Numbered from the stretch's first letter, positions 48,382 through 59,933 are shown. The stretch: DNA of 64,000 bases from Enterobacteriaceae bacterium RIT693 (GCA_009668225.1 WJYK01000008.1:186001-250000); one strand, 5' to 3'. Translations and numbers: made by a program. Notes: generated from the sequence alone by a model not told the origin.

Positions 48382-50214
48382 TCAGAACGGGAACAGCATC
48401 GGCACCATCACAACGCTTACGATCATCACAATGACGGTAAACGGCACGCCGAGTTTCACAAAATCGCTGAACTTATAGTTCCCCGGCCCCAACACCAGCG
48501 TGTTGACCGGCGATGATACCGGCGTCATAAACGCCGCAGAGGCCGCCATCGCCACAATCATCGCAAACGGATAAGGCGACACCCCCATGGACTTGGCGGC
48601 GGCCAGCGCGATAGGCGCCATCAGTACCGCCGTCGCGGTATTGGAGATAAACAGTCCGATGGTTGCACACATCACAAACAGGCAAACCAGCATGATGTAA
48701 GGCCCATATCCGCCACCAAACTCCATCAGCCCATGAACGATTAAATCCACCCCACCGGTTTTCTGCAATGCCAGCGCAAAAGGCATCATCCCGACAATCA
48801 GAATAATGCTCGGCCAGTGAATCGCCTTATAGGCACTTTCCATATCAATACAGCGGAACTTGCCCATCAGCAGGCAGGCGATAATCGCGGCAATAGGGTT
48901 GGGTATCTCGTCGGTTAGCATTAGGGCGACCATTAGCGCCAGGCAGAAAATTGCGTGCGGCGCCTGGCTGTGTGCCGGGGAAGCATCCCGCTCTTCCACA
49001 GGCAGATTGAGCACCAGGAAATCACGGTTTTGCTGTGAAAGCTGGTTAATCAGCTTCCAGTCGCCGACCACCAACATAATGTCCCCCAGCTGAATGGGCT
49101 CATCGACCAGCAGCCCTTCCATTGCCTCACCGCCTCGCCGTAAGCCAACAACGTTGAGACCGTAGCGGGTTCGGAAGGCGATTTCTCGCAAAGTCTGTCC
49201 CGTAAGTTCTGATTCAGGCAAAAGCGACACTTCAGCCATGCCCACATCCAGCGCCTGATCGGAGAAATACTCACCGCGCAGCACCATCGGCTCCAGCATT
49301 TGCTCGCCGCAAAACTCACGCAAATCAACCTCTGAGGCAGACATGTCAATCAGCAGCACGTCGCGCGCACGGAACTCGGTCACGCCGGTAACGTTGACGA
49401 TAACGCGACGGAACTTGCGCCACCGTTCAAGGCCGATAACGTTAGCCCCGTAGCGCTCACGTAGCTTCAAATCATCCAGCCGATGGCCGACCATCGGTGA
49501 ACCTGGACGGATAGCCAGCCGACGCGCCCGCCCGGTCAGGCGATATTCTTTAATCAAATCGCGGAATGAACGGCGCTTCCAGCTTTCTTTTCCCGCCTCA
49601 TCGCCCTGCCCTTTGAGAGCAAAACGCGTCAGCAGCATATAAAGGATACCTAAAACCAGCACCGCGAGACCAATGGGCGTAACGCTAAAGAACTGAAAAC
49701 CGTCCAGGCCTTCACGCAGCAGCTCACTGTTGATAACCAGGTTAGGTGGTGTAGCGACGAGGGTCATCATGCCGCTGATAAGCCCGGCAAAGCTGAGCGG
49801 CATCATCAGTCTCGAGGGGGAAATTTTCATGCGCATTGAAACGCTGATAACCACCGGAATAAAAATGGCCACCACGCCGGTCGAGCTCATAAATGCTCCA
49901 AGCCCGGCTACCGTCACCATCAGCAGGATCAGCATTTTGGTTTCGCTGCTGCCCGCAACGTCCACCAGCCAGCTCCCCATTTTGGTTGCAACACCGGTAC
50001 GCACCAGCCCGTCGCCAATAATGAACAGCGCGGCAATCAGGATAACGTTGGGATCGCTGAACCCGGAGAAGGCTTCGCTAAGGCTTAACGTACCGCTGAG
50101 GACAAAAGCGACAATCACCAACAGAGCCACCGCGTCCATACGCATCTTTCCGGTAGCGAACAGCAGGACGGCAACCCCCAGCAACGACAACACCCAAATG
50201 AGTTCCGAATTCAA
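48382..50214 (-). CDS. yfbS: Predicted SLC13-type transporter with TrkA-C domains, YfbS
   Basis: Inner-membrane protein of 610 aa, the E. coli length. The N-terminal and C-terminal blocks of hydrophobic helices are of the divalent anion:sodium symporter type (for example [13 protein letters not shown] and [15 protein letters not shown]). Between them are two soluble TrkA-C (RCK_C) domains ([22 protein letters not shown] and [22 protein letters not shown]), which may bind a regulatory ligand. The substrate is unknown. It starts after the yfbT terminator. Confidence 0.9.
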   Translation of the reverse strand: MNSELIWVLSLLGVAVLLFATGKMRMDAVALLVIVAFVLSGTLSLSEAFSGFSDPNVILIAALFIIGDGLVRTGVATKMGSWLVDVAGSSETKMLILLMVTVAGLGAFMSSTGVVAIFIPVVISVSMRMKISPSRLMMPLSFAGLISGMMTLVATPPNLVINSELLREGLDGFQFFSVTPIGLAVLVLGILYMLLTRFALKGQGDEAGKESWKRRSFRDLIKEYRLTGRARRLAIRPGSPMVGHRLDDLKLRERYGANVIGLERWRKFRRVIVNVTGVTEFRARDVLLIDMSASEVDLREFCGEQMLEPMVLRGEYFSDQALDVGMAEVSLLPESELTGQTLREIAFRTRYGLNVVGLRRGGEAMEGLLVDEPIQLGDIMLVVGDWKLINQLSQQNRDFLVLNLPVEERDASPAHSQAPHAIFCLALMVALMLTDEIPNPIAAIIACLLMGKFRCIDMESAYKAIHWPSIILIVGMMPFALALQKTGGVDLIVHGLMEFGGGYGPYIMLVCLFVMCATIGLFISNTATAVLMAPIALAAAKSMGVSPYPFAMIVAMAASAAFMTPVSSPVNTLVLGPGNYKFSDFVKLGVPFTVIVMIVSVVMVPMLFPF

Positions 50215-50270
50215 AACGAGTCCCTGAATGGCTGATTATTGGTGAATTGAATGTAGACGAGAATGCCATA

Positions 50271-50295
50271 AAAAAACCCCGCAAATGCGGGGTTA
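50271..50295 (-). terminator. yfbT terminator
   Basis: The stem AACCCCGC/GCGGGGTT with a 4-base loop, read on minus, is followed by seven T. It lies 11 bases after the yfbT stop and separates it from yfbS. Confidence 0.88.
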
Positions 50296-50305
50296 AATCA
50301 TGGGA

Positions 50306-50965
50306 TTAGTGTTTTCTTAGCACTTCGACCGTGCCGTCCGGCGATTTCTGGACCAGCAGTTCGGTAAGGGAGGTGAGGACGTAATCCACGTGTTCAAGCC
50401 GTGGCGTATCCGCCGGCGCGTTAACCGCAATCACGTGGCAGCCTGCAGCAAGTCCGGAAAGCACGCCGGCGGGCGCATCTTCAACGACCACGCATTCTTC
50501 CGGCTCAAGCCCGAGCAGCTGAGCCCCAAGCAAATAGGCATCAGGTTCAGGTTTGCCGCGGGCCACTCGCTCAGCCGTAACAAACACTTCCGGCTCGGGT
50601 AAGCCACCCGCCCGGCGACGAGCGGACGCTACCGGCACAGAGCCTGAAGTGACGATAGCCCACGGAATACCCGCTTCGTTCAAGTGAGCCAGCAACTCAG
50701 CCGCACCGGGCAGAGCAACAATGCCATCGGTATCTTCGGACTCCAGCTTCTCCAGGCGCAGGAACTCCTGCTGGATCTCTTCCTCGGACGCCCCGGCCAT
50801 AAAGTGGCGCAGTGAGGTAATCGCCTGCTTGCCGTGGATAAAGCCTAATACCTCTTCCGGGGAAATATTAAAACGCGTTGCCCAGTTTACCCACGCGCGC
50901 TCGACGGCAGGAAGGGAGTCAACCAGCGTACCATCCAAATCAAACAAGAAACCTTTACACTTCAC
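50306..50965 (-). CDS. yfbT: HAD-family sugar phosphatase YfbT
   Basis: Haloacid dehalogenase-type phosphatase (HxpA) active on hexose phosphates in E. coli. It has 219 aa with the GTG start at 50965 (KCKGFLFDLDG), which sits 7 bases from GGAGAG and matches the E. coli start MRCKGFLFDLDG. HAD motif I is DLDGTLVDS, motif II is VTSGSVP, motif III Lys is in ARGKPEPDAYLLGA, and motif IV is VVEDAPAGV. An upstream in-frame ATG (50986) has no Shine-Dalgarno. It follows yfbU by 13 bases. Confidence 0.9.
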   Translation of the reverse strand: MKCKGFLFDLDGTLVDSLPAVERAWVNWATRFNISPEEVLGFIHGKQAITSLRHFMAGASEEEIQQEFLRLEKLESEDTDGIVALPGAAELLAHLNEAGIPWAIVTSGSVPVASARRRAGGLPEPEVFVTAERVARGKPEPDAYLLGAQLLGLEPEECVVVEDAPAGVLSGLAAGCHVIAVNAPADTPRLEHVDYVLTSLTELLVQKSPDGTVEVLRKH

Positions 50966-50978
50966 TACGCGTCTCTCC

Positions 50979-51545
<567 letters not shown>

Positions 51546-51568
51546 TTATATGCGCAACCGTAGGGTAA

Positions 51569-52024
51569 TTACAAATCATCCAGGAAAGTTTTATCCAGCT
51601 GTTTGAACGCGCGCTTCAGCACGTCCGCCAGCGCCTGGTAGTCCGGCTTGCCTTCAACCGGGGCCAGCGCCTGCCCTGCTTCCTGCAGTTTCATACGAAC
51701 TTCATAAAACCACTGTAATGTTGACGGCGGTAATGGCGTGACCGAGCGCTTGCCGAGCCACCACAGCCCTTGCATTGGCAGGCTGCAGGCAAAGAGTGCC
51801 GTTGCTACCGCAGGGCCAAGCTGGCCGCCCAGCGCGATTTGCCAGGTCAGCGTAAACACCGCCAGCGGCGGCATAAAACGTATAGCGTACCGAGTGGCAC
51901 GAATCACGCGGTTTTCAATAAATACCGGTGACAGGCGCTTATCCAGCGGCCACGTCTTTGAGTAATGCTGCCCACGTCCGAACAGGCTAAACCAGCTAAC
52001 ATGGCTATTCTGGGGTGTCGACAT
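51569..52024 (-). CDS. yfbV: YfbV (DUF412) membrane protein
   Basis: Inner-membrane protein of 151 aa, the E. coli length. The N terminus is soluble ([26 protein letters not shown]), two hydrophobic segments follow (about 50-90: [18 protein letters not shown] and [23 protein letters not shown]), and the C terminus is charged. E. coli YfbV has been linked to keeping the Ter macrodomain insulated. It is divergent from ackA. Confidence 0.93.
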   Translation of the reverse strand: MSTPQNSHVSWFSLFGRGQHYSKTWPLDKRLSPVFIENRVIRATRYAIRFMPPLAVFTLTWQIALGGQLGPAVATALFACSLPMQGLWWLGKRSVTPLPPSTLQWFYEVRMKLQEAGQALAPVEGKPDYQALADVLKRAFKQLDKTFLDDL

Positions 52025-52361
52025 GGCTCATACCTCAACTCTACATATAAAAAATAAAATAATTTTGCAACTCAGCAACTCTAAATGACATCGTTCAAAA
52101 AATTTTGTCTTTACGAGCCTCTATCTGCTACCCTGTGCCGGCCTTGATGGCCGTAGTGGGGAAACCACACGCTGTCAAACATTCTTTTACATCGCCGTGA
52201 CCTGCAGCTTCGGTAATATGGCGTAAACTCTGAGTAATTTTATTCGCCATGCCAAAAAACGTTCCTGGCATGACGTTAATCATAAATGTCCGCGTCATCA
52301 TGCGCTACGCTGATAGACCAACTGACGTTTTTTTAGCCACGTATTTAAAATAGGTACTTCC
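52025..52361. promoter_or_regulatory. yfbV / ackA divergent promoter region
   Basis: A 337-base AT-rich gap. It holds a 7-bp inverted repeat CATGCCA/TGGCATG at 52248-52272 and a GGCC stem near 52140 (CCGGCC...GGCCG). The ackA start has a weak Shine-Dalgarno (AGGT). I recognise no strong FNR or CRP site. In E. coli the ackA promoter is near here. Confidence 0.5.
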
Positions 52362-53564
52362 ATGTCGAGTAAGCTAGTACTGGTTCTGAACTGCGGTAGC
52401 TCATCACTGAAATTCGCAATTATCGATGCTGTAAACGGTGAAGAGTACCTTTCTGGTTTAGCAGAGTGTTTCCACCTTCCTGAAGCCCGCATCAAGTGGA
52501 AGCTGGACGGCGCTAAACAAGAAGCGGCTCTGGGTGCAGGTGCCGCTCACAGCGAAGCTCTTAACTTCATCGTTAATAAGATTCTGGCAGAAAAACCAGA
52601 ATTGTCCGCTCAGTTGACCGCTATCGGTCACCGTATCGTACACGGCGGTGAAAAATACACCAGTTCCGTTGTTATCGATGATTCCGTAATTCAGGGTATC
52701 AAAGATTCAGCCTCTTTTGCACCGCTGCATAACCCGGCTCACCTGATCGGTATCGCTGAAGCACTGAAATCCTTCCCTAACCTGGCTGATAAAAACGTTG
52801 CCGTGTTTGACACCGCGTTCCATCAGACCATGCCGGAAGAATCTTTCCTCTACGCGCTGCCATACAAACTGTACAAAGAGCACGGCGTTCGTCGCTACGG
52901 CGCACACGGCACCAGCCACTTCTACGTGACTCAGGAAGCCGCAAAAATGCTGAACAAGCCGGTTGATGAACTGAACATCATCACCTGCCACCTGGGCAAC
53001 GGCGGTTCCGTTTCTGCAATCCGTAACGGCAAATGCGTTGATACTTCCATGGGTCTGACCCCGCTGGAAGGTCTGGTCATGGGTACCCGCTCCGGCGACA
53101 TCGACCCGGCTATCATCTTCCACCTGCACGATGCCCTGGGCATGAGCGTGGAAGACATCAACAAAATGCTGACCAAAGAGTCCGGCCTGCTGGGTCTGAC
53201 CGAAGTCACCAGCGACTGCCGCTATGTTGAAGACAACTACGCGACTAAAGAAGACGCTAAACGTGCGATGGACGTTTACTGCCACCGCCTGGCGAAATAC
53301 ATCGGCTCCTACACCGCGCTGATGGAAGGTCGTCTGGACGCAGTCGTGTTCACCGGCGGTATCGGTGAAAACGCCGCGATGGTGCGCGAGCTGTCCCTGG
53401 GCAAACTGGGCGTACTGGGCTTCGACGTTGATCACGAGCGCAACCTGGCTGCACGTTTCGGCAAGTCTGGCTTCATCAACAAGGAAGGCACCCGCCCGGC
53501 GGTGGTTATCACCACCAATGAAGAGCTGGTCATCGCTCAGGATGCATCCCGCCTGACCGCCTGA
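52362..53564 (+). CDS. ackA: Acetate kinase
   Basis: Interconverts acetyl phosphate and ADP with acetate and ATP, the last step of acetate overflow. It has 400 aa, the E. coli length. The ASKHA-fold motifs [12 protein letters not shown] (N-terminal phosphate loop), [30 protein letters not shown] and [12 protein letters not shown] are intact. pta follows at 85 bases, as in other enterics. Confidence 0.98.
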   Translation: MSSKLVLVLNCGSSSLKFAIIDAVNGEEYLSGLAECFHLPEARIKWKLDGAKQEAALGAGAAHSEALNFIVNKILAEKPELSAQLTAIGHRIVHGGEKYTSSVVIDDSVIQGIKDSASFAPLHNPAHLIGIAEALKSFPNLADKNVAVFDTAFHQTMPEESFLYALPYKLYKEHGVRRYGAHGTSHFYVTQEAAKMLNKPVDELNIITCHLGNGGSVSAIRNGKCVDTSMGLTPLEGLVMGTRSGDIDPAIIFHLHDALGMSVEDINKMLTKESGLLGLTEVTSDCRYVEDNYATKEDAKRAMDVYCHRLAKYIGSYTALMEGRLDAVVFTGGIGENAAMVRELSLGKLGVLGFDVDHERNLAARFGKSGFINKEGTRPAVVITTNEELVIAQDASRLTA

Positions 53565-53649
53565 TTCCCTCACCGCCAGCCTTAGCTGGCGGTGTTGTTT
53601 TCTGAGTCGAGTGAGCATACCTGCTCGCGAAAACGAAAGAGGTTATACC

Positions 53650-55791
53650 GTGTCCCGTACTATTATGCTGATCCCTACCGGAACCAGCGTCGGCCTTACC
53701 AGCGTAAGCCTTGGCGTTATCCGTGCTATGGAACAAAAAGGCGTTCGTCTGAGCGTCTTCAAACCTATCGCCCAGCCGCGTACCGGTGGCGATAGCCCGG
53801 ACCAGACTACCAGCATCATTCGTGCTAACTCCACCATCCCAGCCGCCGAGCCGCTGAACATGGGCCACGTAGAGTCCCTGCTGTCCAGCAATCAGCAGGA
53901 CGTGCTGATGGAAGAGATTATCGCCAACTACCACGCCACCAGCAAAGATGCTGAAGTCGTGCTGGTTGAAGGCCTGGTGCCGACCCGCAAACACCAGTTT
54001 GCTCAGGCGCTGAACTACGAAATCGCCAAAACCCTGAACGCGGAAATCGTCTTCGTAATGTCTCTGGGCAATGACTCTCCGGAGCAGCTGAAAGAGCGTA
54101 TCGAACTGACCCGCAGCAGCTTCGGCGGCAGCAAAAACACCAACATCACCGGCGTTATCATTAACAAACTGAACGCCCCGGTTGATGAGCAAGGCCGCAC
54201 CCGCCCTGACCTGTCCGAGATCTTCGACGACTCCAGCAAAGCGAGCATCGCGAACATCGATCCTAAGCAGCTGTTTGCCGACAGCCCGCTGCCGGTTCTG
54301 GGCTGCGTGCCGTGGAGCTTCGAACTGATTGCTACCCGCGCAATCGACATGGCTCGCCACCTGAACGCGACCGTCATTAACGAAGGTGACATCAACACTC
54401 GCCGCGTGAAGTCCGTGACCTTCTGTGCGCGCAGCATTCCGCACATGCTGGAACACTTCCGCCCTGGCTCCCTGCTGGTCACCTCTGCAGACCGCCCGGA
54501 CGTGCTGGTTGCTGCCTGCCTGGCCGCGATGAACGGCGTGGAAATCGGCGCTATCCTGCTGACCGGCGGTTACGAAATGGACCCACGCATCAGCAAGCTG
54601 TGCGAGCGTGCTTTCGCCACCGGCCTGCCGCTGTTCATGGTTGACACCAACACCTGGCAGACCTCTCTGAGCCTGCAAAGCTTCAACCTGGAAGTCCCAA
54701 CCGACGACCATCAGCGTATCGAAAAAGTGCAGGAATATGTGGCAAGCCACATCGATGCTAACTGGATCGAATCCCTGACCGCGACCTCCGAGCGCAGCCG
54801 TCGCCTGTCTCCTCCAGCGTTCCGCTACCAGCTGACCGAACTGGCTCGTAAAGCCGGTAAACGCGTTGTGCTGCCGGAAGGCGACGAACCGCGTACCGTT
54901 AAAGCAGCAGCTATCTGTGCTGAACGTGGTATCGCGACCTGTGTGCTGCTGGGTAACCCGGATGAAATCACCCGTGTTGCTGCGGCGCAGGGCGTTGAGC
55001 TGGGCGCAGGCATCGAAATCGTCGATCCAGAAGTGGTTCGCGAAAGCTACGTTGCCCGCCTGGTTGAGCTGCGTAAGAGCAAAGGCATGACCGAAGCCGT
55101 TGCTCGCGAGCAGCTGGAAGACAACGTTGTGCTGGGTACTCTGATGCTTGAGCAGGACGAAGTTGACGGCCTGGTTTCCGGCGCAGTTCACACCACCGCC
55201 AACACCATCCGTCCACCGCTGCAGCTGATCAAAACCGCACCGGGCAGTTCTCTGGTGTCTTCCGTGTTCTTCATGCTGCTGCCTGAACAGGTTTATGTTT
55301 ACGGCGACTGCGCAATCAACCCGGATCCAACCGCAGAACAGCTGGCAGAGATCGCGATTCAGTCCGCTGACTCCGCTGCCGCGTTCGGTATCGACCCGCG
55401 CGTTGCAATGCTCTCCTACTCCACCGGTAACTCCGGCGCAGGTAGCGACGTTGAGAAAGTGCGTGAAGCGACCCGTATCGCGCAGGAAAAACGCCCTGAC
55501 CTGGTCATCGACGGTCCACTGCAGTATGACGCTGCGGTCATGGCTGACGTGGCTAAGTCTAAGGCACCAAACTCCCCTGTTGCGGGCCGTGCGACCGTGT
55601 TCATCTTCCCTGACCTGAACACCGGTAACACCACCTATAAAGCGGTACAGCGTTCTGCAGACCTGATCTCCATCGGGCCAATGCTGCAGGGTATGCGCAA
55701 GCCGGTTAACGACCTGTCCCGTGGCGCGCTGGTTGACGACATCGTCTACACCATCGCTCTGACCGCGATTCAGTCCGCTCAGCAGGCGTAA
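53650..55791 (+). CDS. pta: Phosphate acetyltransferase
   Basis: Converts acetyl-CoA and phosphate to acetyl phosphate, partner of AckA. It has 713 aa (714 in E. coli). The N-terminal third is a BioD-like P-loop domain ([22 protein letters not shown]), the middle holds a DRTGG domain, and the C-terminal 330 residues are the catalytic PTA domain ([46 protein letters not shown]). The start is GTG 53650 after AGAGG, as in E. coli; the frame extends a little upstream without a signal. Confidence 0.97.
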   Translation: MSRTIMLIPTGTSVGLTSVSLGVIRAMEQKGVRLSVFKPIAQPRTGGDSPDQTTSIIRANSTIPAAEPLNMGHVESLLSSNQQDVLMEEIIANYHATSKDAEVVLVEGLVPTRKHQFAQALNYEIAKTLNAEIVFVMSLGNDSPEQLKERIELTRSSFGGSKNTNITGVIINKLNAPVDEQGRTRPDLSEIFDDSSKASIANIDPKQLFADSPLPVLGCVPWSFELIATRAIDMARHLNATVINEGDINTRRVKSVTFCARSIPHMLEHFRPGSLLVTSADRPDVLVAACLAAMNGVEIGAILLTGGYEMDPRISKLCERAFATGLPLFMVDTNTWQTSLSLQSFNLEVPTDDHQRIEKVQEYVASHIDANWIESLTATSERSRRLSPPAFRYQLTELARKAGKRVVLPEGDEPRTVKAAAICAERGIATCVLLGNPDEITRVAAAQGVELGAGIEIVDPEVVRESYVARLVELRKSKGMTEAVAREQLEDNVVLGTLMLEQDEVDGLVSGAVHTTANTIRPPLQLIKTAPGSSLVSSVFFMLLPEQVYVYGDCAINPDPTAEQLAEIAIQSADSAAAFGIDPRVAMLSYSTGNSGAGSDVEKVREATRIAQEKRPDLVIDGPLQYDAAVMADVAKSKAPNSPVAGRATVFIFPDLNTGNTTYKAVQRSADLISIGPMLQGMRKPVNDLSRGALVDDIVYTIALTAIQSAQQA

Positions 55792-55805
55792 GCCAGCTGA
55801 GACGC

Positions 55806-55832
55806 AAAAAGGCAGCCACCTGGCTGCCTTTT
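55806..55832. terminator. pta / transketolase bidirectional terminator
   Basis: The stem AAAAAGGCAGCCA/TGGCTGCCTTTTT with a 2-base gap at the loop ends the ackA-pta operon on plus and can end the minus-strand PTS/transketolase operon. Confidence 0.9.
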
Positions 55833-55848
55833 TTATTGCTTTAACCCG

Positions 55849-56802
55849 CTACAGCAGTTCTTTAGCCGCCTTCACGATAGCTTCCGCCGTCAGGCCGTAC
55901 TCCTGCTGCAGAAAATCCTGCGTCCCCACCTGGCCATAACGCTCCTTCACGCCAATCCGACGCATCGGTACCGGACAGGTTTCCACCAACACCTCGGCCA
56001 CCGCTGACCCCAGCCCGTTGTGGATACTGTGGTTTTCGCAGGTGACGATGCGGCCCGTTTTCTCCGCGTAATTCTTCACCAGCATGCGGTCGATAGGCTT
56101 GAGGGTGAACATGTCGATCACCGCCGCGCTGACGCCCTCCTGCTCAAGCTGTTGAGCCGCTTTTAGCGCTTCTGCAACCATAATTCCGTTGGCTATCAGC
56201 GTGACATCCGTGCCTTCACGCAGCACGTTGCCTTTGCCGATGGTGAAGGTCGAATCTTCCTCATAAACGGTAGCCGCCTGCTTGCGAATAGTGCGTACCC
56301 AATAGAAGCCTTCGAGATCGATCAGCTGACGTAGAATGTCTTTAAACATCACCGCGTCGGTCACCTCCAGCACGATGGAGTGCGCCAGCCCACGCACAAT
56401 GCCCATATCTTCGAACGACATATGGGTCCCGCCGTTGTGGCAGGCCGTGACCCCGGCGTCAGAAGCGATAACCTTGACGTTATTGCGCTGGTAATCCAGC
56501 GACATAAACAGCTGGTCAAAGCAGCGGCGGCTGGCGAAGGCGGTAAAAGTATGAACAAACGGCTTACGTCCGGTTAGAGACAGGCCTGCCGCCACGCCAA
56601 TCACGTTGGCTTCCATGATGCCGCAGTTAATCACGTGCTGCGGGTTATCTCGCTGTACGCCGTCCATCGCCATCGAACTCATCAGGTCAGCTTCAAGCGC
56701 GATAATGCCGCTCTCTGCATTGATCTGTTGCTGAACAAAACCGGCGTAGACCTTACGCATTTCAACGGCGTCCTGAGCGCCGGACTGGCTTACCTTAATC
56801 AT
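55849..56802 (-). CDS. Transketolase, C-terminal subunit
   Basis: Second half of a split transketolase, 317 aa. It has the pyrimidine-binding domain with the catalytic Glu64 (NCGIMEANVIGVAAGLS), which activates thiamine diphosphate, then KPFVHTFTAFASRRCFDQL and the C-terminal transketolase domain (VIDMFTLKPID, ENHSIHNGLGSAVAEVL). It overlaps the N-terminal subunit gene by 8 bases, so the two halves are translated together. Full transketolases are about 660 aa; this pair sums to 594. Last gene of the PTS operon, closed by the pta terminator. Confidence 0.93.
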   Translation of the reverse strand: MIKVSQSGAQDAVEMRKVYAGFVQQQINAESGIIALEADLMSSMAMDGVQRDNPQHVINCGIMEANVIGVAAGLSLTGRKPFVHTFTAFASRRCFDQLFMSLDYQRNNVKVIASDAGVTACHNGGTHMSFEDMGIVRGLAHSIVLEVTDAVMFKDILRQLIDLEGFYWVRTIRKQAATVYEEDSTFTIGKGNVLREGTDVTLIANGIMVAEALKAAQQLEQEGVSAAVIDMFTLKPIDRMLVKNYAEKTGRIVTCENHSIHNGLGSAVAEVLVETCPVPMRRIGVKERYGQVGTQDFLQQEYGLTAEAIVKAAKELL

Positions 56803-57628
56803 GTGCCGCCTCCAGTTGCGCGATGGCCTGCTCCAGCGCCTGTTTTGACTGCTCCGTCAGGCGGAGATGGTGGGAGTTACCCAGCTGTTCAAGATACGGA
56901 ACGCCCTGCCCCTTCACGCTGTCGAGGATCACCAGCAGAGGACGCTGCTCGCCGCTGCGAACCGGCTTCACCGCCGCCAGTAAGCCAGCAACGTCATCGC
57001 CTTTCACCTGCACAACGTCAAAACCGAAGGCGCTAAACTTCTCTTCCAGATCGAATGCACAGATGATTTCGTCCAGCTCGCCGTCCAGCTGCTGCTTGTT
57101 CCAGTCGACAAAAACCGTCAGGTTATTGAGGCGGTGATGAGCAATAAACTGGAAAGCCTCCCAGCACTGCCCCTCGTTCAGCTCGCCGTCGCCGACGATG
57201 CTGAATACCCGGTTACGGCGCTGCGCCAGCTTGTGGGACAGCGCAATACCGGCGGCGATCGAAATCCCCTGCCCCAGCGAACCGGTAGTGGCGTCCACGC
57301 CGCGAGTTTTCAGGCGATCGGGGTGGCTCGGCAGGCTGGTTCCATTCTCATTCAGAGTGGCCAACTGCTCGACCGGGAAATATCCCTTAAGCGCCAGCGT
57401 GCTGTATAGCGCCGGGCCAGCATGCCCTTTCGACAGCACAAAGTAATCGCGCTCAGCCCAGTCAGGGTCGCCCGGATCGATATTCATCACATCGCCGTAC
57501 AGTACCGCCAGCGTTTCAACCACCGACATGCTGCCGCCGTAGTGACCGAACCCCAGCTGGGTGAGCGCCTTCAGCGTCTCCACCCGGATATCGCGCGCAA
57601 ACCGCGTGACGTCTGCCAGTTCATTCAT
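56795..57628 (-). CDS. Transketolase, N-terminal subunit
   Basis: First half of a split transketolase, 277 aa. It has the thiamine-diphosphate-binding domain: His29 in GFGHYGGSMS, His69 in SKGHAGPALY, and the magnesium/diphosphate motif GDGELNEGQCWEA at 146-158, followed by the NKQQLDG loop. The start shares one base with the stop of the upstream EIIC gene (TAATG). Moves two-carbon ketol units between sugar phosphates. E. coli K-12 has only full-length TktA/TktB, so this pair belongs to the accessory locus. Confidence 0.93.
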   Translation of the reverse strand: MNELADVTRFARDIRVETLKALTQLGFGHYGGSMSVVETLAVLYGDVMNIDPGDPDWAERDYFVLSKGHAGPALYSTLALKGYFPVEQLATLNENGTSLPSHPDRLKTRGVDATTGSLGQGISIAAGIALSHKLAQRRNRVFSIVGDGELNEGQCWEAFQFIAHHRLNNLTVFVDWNKQQLDGELDEIICAFDLEEKFSAFGFDVVQVKGDDVAGLLAAVKPVRSGEQRPLLVILDSVKGQGVPYLEQLGNSHHLRLTEQSKQALEQAIAQLEAAHD

Positions 57629-59019
57629 TATTTAGCCCCCGTATTGTCTTCAGTGTGTACGGCAGGAGTGCCTTTTCCTTTGCCCAGATAGTTGAACCCG
57701 ACCAGTACCGCAAACACGGCGACCACTACTGCGGTAATCGCCGCAGGTGACAGGAAGCGTGCCAGGTTGCCGAGGATAATCCCCACCACGCCGAAATCAG
57801 CGTCGGAGAAGGTTGTGTTGGCGAAGCCCAGCGCCCCCAGCACAGGCAGCAGCAAGACAGGCAGGAAGGTAATCAGCAGTCCGTTGGCAAAAGCCCCCAC
57901 CATTGCCCCGCGACGACCGCCGGTAGCGTTACCAAACACGCCGGCGGTAGCCCCGGTAAAGAAGTGAGGCACTACGCCCGGCAAAATCAGCACCAGCTTC
58001 ATCTGCCCCAGCAGGAACAGGCCGACCAGGCCACCGAGGAAACTGAACAGGAAGCCCACCAGCACGGCATTCGGCGCGTAAGGGTAAACCACCGGGCAGT
58101 CAAGCGCCGGGCGAGCATTAGGCACCAGCTTCTCGGAGAAACCGGTAAATGCCGGGACGATTTCCGCCAGAATCAAGCGCACACCCTGCAGGATGATGAA
58201 CACCCCGGCCGCAAAGGTAATCGCCTGAATAATGGAGTAAACCAGGAAGTTCTGGCCGCCGCTGAGCTTCTCTTCTACATAAACCTGGCCCGCACAAATC
58301 GCGAGGATCATGTAAATAATTATCATGGTCAGGGAGATGGAGATTGAGCTGTCACGCAGGAAGCTGAGGTTCTTCGGCAGATTCATCTCTTCCGTTGAAC
58401 GCGAGCCTTTCCCGCACTTGCTGCCGATCCAGCCGGACAGGACGTAGCCCAGCGTGCCGAAGTGGCCAAAGCCGATATCATCGGTACCGGTGATACGACG
58501 CATGTAGCGCTGAGCAATCGCCGGGAAGAACGCCATAATCAGGCCAAGGATCAGCGACCCGGTAAACACCAGCGCCACGCCTTCAAAGCCTGCCACGGTC
58601 AGGATGACGCTTATCATGCACGCCATGTAGAACGTGTGGTGCCCGGTCAGGAAGATGTACTTCAGGCGGGTAAAGCGAGCCACAATGATGTTCGCCACCA
58701 TCCCGAAGGCCATAATCAGCGCCGTGGATGCCCCGTATTTTTCCAGCGCGATGGAAACAATCGCTTCATTATTAGGAATAATGCCCTGGATATTAAAGGC
58801 GTGCTCAAACATACCGCCCAGTGGATTCAAAGACCCTACTAATACGGTGGCACCGCCGCCCAGAACAATAAAGCCTAATACGGTTTTAATTGAGCCTTTG
58901 ACCACATCAGAAAATGATTTCTTTTGTGCCACCAGGCCAATTAATGCTATCAACCCGACGAGAATGGCCGGGACCTTTAGAATATCAACAATAAAATTCA
59001 GCGTGCCAAGGATAAACAT
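57628..59019 (-). CDS. PTS ascorbate-type EIIC permease (UlaA family)
   Basis: Membrane component of a sugar phosphotransferase system, 463 aa, with about ten hydrophobic segments. It matches the UlaA/SgaT family in length, in the LNFIVDILKVPAILVGLIALIGLV start, in TGHHTFYMACMISV, and in the duplicated-domain arrangement. The EIIC does not fix the substrate; L-ascorbate is only the best-known member of the family. It lies 21 bases after the EIIB gene and joins the transketolase gene by TAATG. Confidence 0.9.
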   Translation of the reverse strand: MFILGTLNFIVDILKVPAILVGLIALIGLVAQKKSFSDVVKGSIKTVLGFIVLGGGATVLVGSLNPLGGMFEHAFNIQGIIPNNEAIVSIALEKYGASTALIMAFGMVANIIVARFTRLKYIFLTGHHTFYMACMISVILTVAGFEGVALVFTGSLILGLIMAFFPAIAQRYMRRITGTDDIGFGHFGTLGYVLSGWIGSKCGKGSRSTEEMNLPKNLSFLRDSSISISLTMIIIYMILAICAGQVYVEEKLSGGQNFLVYSIIQAITFAAGVFIILQGVRLILAEIVPAFTGFSEKLVPNARPALDCPVVYPYAPNAVLVGFLFSFLGGLVGLFLLGQMKLVLILPGVVPHFFTGATAGVFGNATGGRRGAMVGAFANGLLITFLPVLLLPVLGALGFANTTFSDADFGVVGIILGNLARFLSPAAITAVVVAVFAVLVGFNYLGKGKGTPAVHTEDNTGAK

Positions 59020-59040
59020 ATCCGCCTCCGCTAATTATGA

Positions 59041-59313
59041 TTAACGGCCAGCAAAATAAGCGCTCAGCTTATTTTCCAGCTCATTGATATCGATGATGTT
59101 GTTGATAACCACCAGCTGACTGTCCGGCAGGCTTGCGCTGGCGGCAATGTCTTTCGCCATCACAAATACATCAGCCGCACCCGGCGTGGCGGAAGATAAA
59201 TCAGAATGTTCCACTTCTGCTTCAATATTGAGTTTTTTAAGCACCTTTTTAATGTTCATTTCGACCATAAAGCTACTGCCCAGGCCGGAACCGCAGATTG
59301 CCATTATCTTCAT
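59041..59313 (-). CDS. PTS EIIB component (lactose/ascorbate type)
   Basis: Soluble phosphotransfer protein of 90 aa. The phosphorylated Cys7 is in AICGSGLGSSFMVEMN, the typical P-loop of IIB(Lac/Asc) proteins. Beta-alpha pattern and length fit. It takes phosphate from EIIA and gives it to the sugar as this crosses EIIC. First membrane-complex gene after EIIA, 84 bases downstream of it. Confidence 0.93.
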   Translation of the reverse strand: MKIMAICGSGLGSSFMVEMNIKKVLKKLNIEAEVEHSDLSSATPGAADVFVMAKDIAASASLPDSQLVVINNIIDINELENKLSAYFAGR

Positions 59314-59397
59314 CGTATTTACCTTATATTTTTAGTAGAGTACGAGCGCATCGCATTTTTCAATGCAACGTAAAACCTATGGTGTTAAATTAAAAAA

Positions 59398-59841
59398 CTA
59401 GAATCGATTAATTATTTTTTGTATTTCCTCCAGGTTATTGGCCTGATGCAATAACGCCATATCTTCGTCGCTGGAAAATAGCTCAGCGAGCGCGGAAATC
59501 ATTTCAATGTGGCTGTGGCTGTCCGGGGCCGCCAGCATAATAATGACGTCCACCGGGTCGTTATCCTCAGAATGAAAGCTAACGCCCTGCTTCAGCTTTA
59601 ACAGAGACAGCCCAAGCCCGGTGGCGCCTTCTTCCGGCCGCGCGTGAGGCATCGCCAGGCCCGGCGCCAGCACATAATAAGGCCCCAGCTTTTGATGCTG
59701 TTGCATGATGGCCGTCAGGTAATGCGGGGCAATAATCCCCGCACTCAGCAGCGGCTGGGCGCTAATTTCCAGCGCCTGCTGCCAGCTAGCGGCGTTGTCG
59801 TGAAGCTGGATAGTCCCCTGATGCAGCCATTGGTTAAGCAC
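59398..59841 (-). CDS. PTS EIIA component (fructose/mannitol/ascorbate type)
   Basis: Phosphotransfer protein of 147 aa and first gene of the operon. The phosphorylated His66 is in APGLAMPHARPEEGA, the PTS_EIIA_2 signature. It includes VIIMLAAPDSHSHIEMISALAELF, the second conserved block. EIIA accepts phosphate from HPr. The 84-base gap to EIIB contains no terminator that I can see. Confidence 0.93.
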   Translation of the reverse strand: MLNQWLHQGTIQLHDNAASWQQALEISAQPLLSAGIIAPHYLTAIMQQHQKLGPYYVLAPGLAMPHARPEEGATGLGLSLLKLKQGVSFHSEDNDPVDVIIMLAAPDSHSHIEMISALAELFSSDEDMALLHQANNLEEIQKIINRF

Positions 59842-59903
59842 GATACCCTCTCGAAATCGACGTTGATGATGGGCAAACTTTATTCAACGGCCTCGGGTTT
59901 AAC

Positions 59904-59919
59904 TGTGACCAGCATCACA
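59904..59919. promoter_or_regulatory. CRP-binding site
   Basis: TGTGACCAGCATCACA is a perfect match to the consensus half-sites TGTGA-N6-TCACA. It lies 63 bases upstream of the EIIA start. Confidence 0.85.
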
Positions 59920-59921
59920 AA

Positions 59922-59933
59922 GATAGCGCTACC
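59922..59933. promoter_or_regulatory. Operator copy 1, probable LacI-type regulator site
   Basis: GATAGCGCTACC differs in one base from the perfect palindrome at 59956-59967. The central CG is typical of LacI/GalR-family operators. Centre-to-centre spacing to copy 2 is 34 bases. Confidence 0.7.

Noticed and set aside
53530..55191. 553-codon open frame on minus, antisense to pta
   Set aside because: It lies wholly opposite the well-conserved pta, its composition is an artefact of GC-rich codon use, and it has no domain or Shine-Dalgarno.
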